From NCBI GenBank assembly GCA_050260215.1, contig JBLNBU010000074.1:1-8399 (forward strand): DNA of 8,399 nucleotides, read 5' to 3'. The notes beneath the pieces are model-generated. The model searched no databases, had not been told where the DNA came from, and saw only the letters and a program-made list of their open reading frames with translations. Positions 6,540-8,399 of the stretch are shown piece by piece (position 1 is the first letter of the stretch; every line of letters starts with the position of its first letter). The DNA comes from JBLNBU01 sp050260215 (GTDB lineage Bacteria > Pseudomonadota > Alphaproteobacteria > Rhodospirillales > Magnetospirillaceae). Made by a program: the position numbers and the translations under genes.

Positions 6540-8399
6540 ATGGCGGGAAAAATCGGGCCGATGACGTTGCGCGGCTTCAGTATCCGGACGAAGTTGATCG
6601 CCCTGTTCGTGGTGATCAAGGTCATTCCCCTGGTCGCGCTGGCGTGGTTCGCCTGGACCGGCGGCTCGATCCTGGCCGAGCGGGTGGCCCAGGCCACGGC
6701 CGAGATGGCCCAGGCCATGAAGAAGACCACCGCCGAAGTCGGCGAGACCATGACCGCCGACGCCATCAACGCGCTGGACGCCACCTCGCGCGAGGCGATG
6801 GAGCGGCTGACCACCGACACCGCCGGCGCCGTCGCCGCCTTCCTCTACGACCGCGACGGCGACATCCGCCTGGCCGCCAGCCTGCCGCAGACCGAACAGG
6901 CCTTCCGCGACTTCCTGGCCGGCCGCCAGCGCTTCGTCACCGACCACGAGACCTGGCGTGTCAACGCCGAGGGCACCGGCTGGGTGGCCGCCGGCCAGAA
7001 GCCGCCGCAGGCCGAGGTCGAGTCCTCGGCCAAGGACAACGAGCGCGCCTTCCACTACCGTCCGCCCGAGGCCCGCGGCATCCGGGCCTCCAAGCCGCTG
7101 TTCCTCGAGATGACCTTCGTCGGCCTGGACGGGCGCGAGAAGGTCAAGGTCACCACCTCGCCGGCCATGGCGGCCGAGCTGAAAAACGTGTCGAAGCGCG
7201 AGAACACCTTCGTCAAGGCCGAGACCTATTTCGACGACCTCAAGGCCCTGCGTCCGGGCGAGATCTACGTCTCCGAGATGATCGGCGCCTACGTGCCAAC
7301 CCACATGATCGGCACCTACAGCCCCAAGGCGGCCGAGAAGAAGGGCATCGCCTTCAAGCCCGAGGAGAGCGCCTATGCCGGGATGGAAAACCCGGTCGGC
7401 CGCAAGTTCCAGGGGCTGGTGCGCTGGGCGACGCCGGTGGTCCAGGGCGGCAAGGTGGCCGGCTGGGTGACCCTGGCGTTGGACCAGGCCCACCTGCGCG
7501 AGCTGGTCGACCACGTGGTGCCGACGCCTGAACGCTATTCGCCCATCACCGATGCCGGGTCGGGCAACTACGCCTTCATCTGGGACTACAAGGGCCGGTC
7601 CATCGTCCACCCCCGCCACTACTTCGTGGTCGGCTACGACCCCGAGACCGGCGACCCGGTTCCGCCGTGGCTCGAAGACAAGCTGTACGACGACTGGCAG
7701 GCCAGCGGCCTGCCGCTCAAGGACTATCTGGAGGTGGCGCCTTCCTTCCGCGACCAGTCGCTGTCTCGCAAGCCGTCGCCCGAGCTGACCAGGAAGGGCC
7801 TGGTCGGACTGGATTGCCGCTATCTCAACTTCGCGCCGCAGTGCGTGGGGTGGATGGACCTGACCAAGTACGGCGGCTCGGGCTCGTTCGCCATCTTCTG
7901 GAGCGGGCTGTGGAAGCTGACCACCGCGGCCACCATCCCCTATTACACCGGCCGCTACGCCGACAGCCCGCGCGGCTTCGGCTTCGTCACCGTCGGCGCC
8001 AACATCGACGACTTCCACCGCGCCGCCACCGAGGCCAAGGACCGCATCGACGGCATGGTCAAGAGCCGCGAGGACGAGCTGAACACCAAGCGCGGCGAAG
8101 TCTTCGACATGATCGCCAGCCACCTGTCGGACCTGGCGCGCAAGCTGTCGGTGTCGACCTTCGTGATGTCGGCGGTGGTGATCGGCATCGCCGTGTGGAT
8201 GGCCTCGCTGCTGACCAGGCGGGTCACCACCCTGGTCGAAGGCATCCACCGCTTCCAGCACGGCGAGCTGGACTACCGCCTGCCGGTGGGCACCCGCGAC
8301 GAGATGGGCGAACTGGCGATCTCGCTGAACCAGATGGCCGATTCGGTGGCCGAATCGGTCCGCCGTCTGGACGAGGCGCGGCGCCGCGCCGAGGAGGTC
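6540..8399 (+). CDS. Membrane sensor: large periplasmic Cache-like domain plus HAMP (3' end outside window)
   Basis: 620 codons are visible, open to the window edge with no stop. After a short basic N-terminus comes TM1 (about 19-40, LIALFVVIKVIPLVALAWFAW). A periplasmic region of about 500 residues follows, ending at TM2 (about 538-558, FVMSAVVIGIAVWMASLL). It resembles a double Cache ligand-binding domain: GGKVAGWVTLALD closes one half, then GNYAFIWDYKGRSIVHPRHYF, FAIFWSGLWKLTTAATIPYY and GFGFVTVGANIDDF are sensor-type strands and helices. Cys426 and Cys435 in GLDCRYLNFAPQC could form a disulphide. HAMP spans about 559-612 with DEMGEL at 587-592, then a charged coiled coil begins. The output (histidine kinase, diguanylate cyclase, phosphatase or chemotaxis domain) lies beyond the edge. 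The start at 6540 is the first ATG after an in-frame stop at 6522; its ribosome binding site is weak. Met8 at 6561 is an alternative. Confidence 0.85.
   Translation, partial: MAGKIGPMTLRGFSIRTKLIALFVVIKVIPLVALAWFAWTGGSILAERVAQATAEMAQAMKKTTAEVGETMTADAINALDATSREAMERLTTDTAGAVAAFLYDRDGDIRLAASLPQTEQAFRDFLAGRQRFVTDHETWRVNAEGTGWVAAGQKPPQAEVESSAKDNERAFHYRPPEARGIRASKPLFLEMTFVGLDGREKVKVTTSPAMAAELKNVSKRENTFVKAETYFDDLKALRPGEIYVSEMIGAYVPTHMIGTYSPKAAEKKGIAFKPEESAYAGMENPVGRKFQGLVRWATPVVQGGKVAGWVTLALDQAHLRELVDHVVPTPERYSPITDAGSGNYAFIWDYKGRSIVHPRHYFVVGYDPETGDPVPPWLEDKLYDDWQASGLPLKDYLEVAPSFRDQSLSRKPSPELTRKGLVGLDCRYLNFAPQCVGWMDLTKYGGSGSFAIFWSGLWKLTTAATIPYYTGRYADSPRGFGFVTVGANIDDFHRAATEAKDRIDGMVKSREDELNTKRGEVFDMIASHLSDLARKLSVSTFVMSAVVIGIAVWMASLLTRRVTTLVEGIHRFQHGELDYRLPVGTRDEMGELAISLNQMADSVAESVRRLDEARRRAEEV

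Overview
The window is GC-rich chromosomal DNA with compact, overlapping genes and strong third-position G/C preference. It reads as an alphaproteobacterium, most likely a Rhodospirillales member close to Magnetospirillum. That placement rests on recalled protein style (GuaA, ThrB, the large Cache-type sensor) and on a good match to an alphaproteobacterial EcfG-type stress promoter; it is an inference, not a database result. I see no mobile element, CRISPR array, tRNA or rRNA.

Left part (1-2616): the 5' end of a minus-strand homoserine kinase gene (thrB) runs off the left edge. A small predicted lipoprotein lies upstream of it on the same strand. Divergent from the lipoprotein is a complete, apparently functional guaA (GMP synthase). 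The 119-base divergent gap holds a plausible guaA promoter and a perfect-arm dyad.

Middle (2617-3169): two very small genes flank a 205-base gap. One is a minus-strand 63-residue cysteine-cluster protein that converges on guaA. The other is a plus-strand 47-residue helical protein. The gap between them holds a candidate promoter with a near-palindromic element, a short inverted repeat and a long hairpin just upstream of the 47-residue gene.

Right-centre (3176-6486): a tight three-gene operon encodes a short-chain dehydrogenase with a C-terminal membrane anchor, a cytoplasmic GH15 glycosidase (trehalase/glucoamylase family) and a four-helix membrane protein. Both junctions are ATGA stop/start overlaps. 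The operon is preceded by GGAAC-N16-CGTT, which matches the known promoter consensus of the general stress sigma factor EcfG. Together these suggest a stress-induced module, possibly acting on trehalose or a glucan and on the membrane. This is the most interesting part of the window.

Right edge (6540-8399): the first 620 codons of a membrane sensor with TM1, a periplasmic domain of about 500 residues, TM2, HAMP and the start of a coiled coil. The output domain lies beyond the window. A 17-base near-palindrome just upstream of it resembles the element in front of the cysteine-cluster gene.
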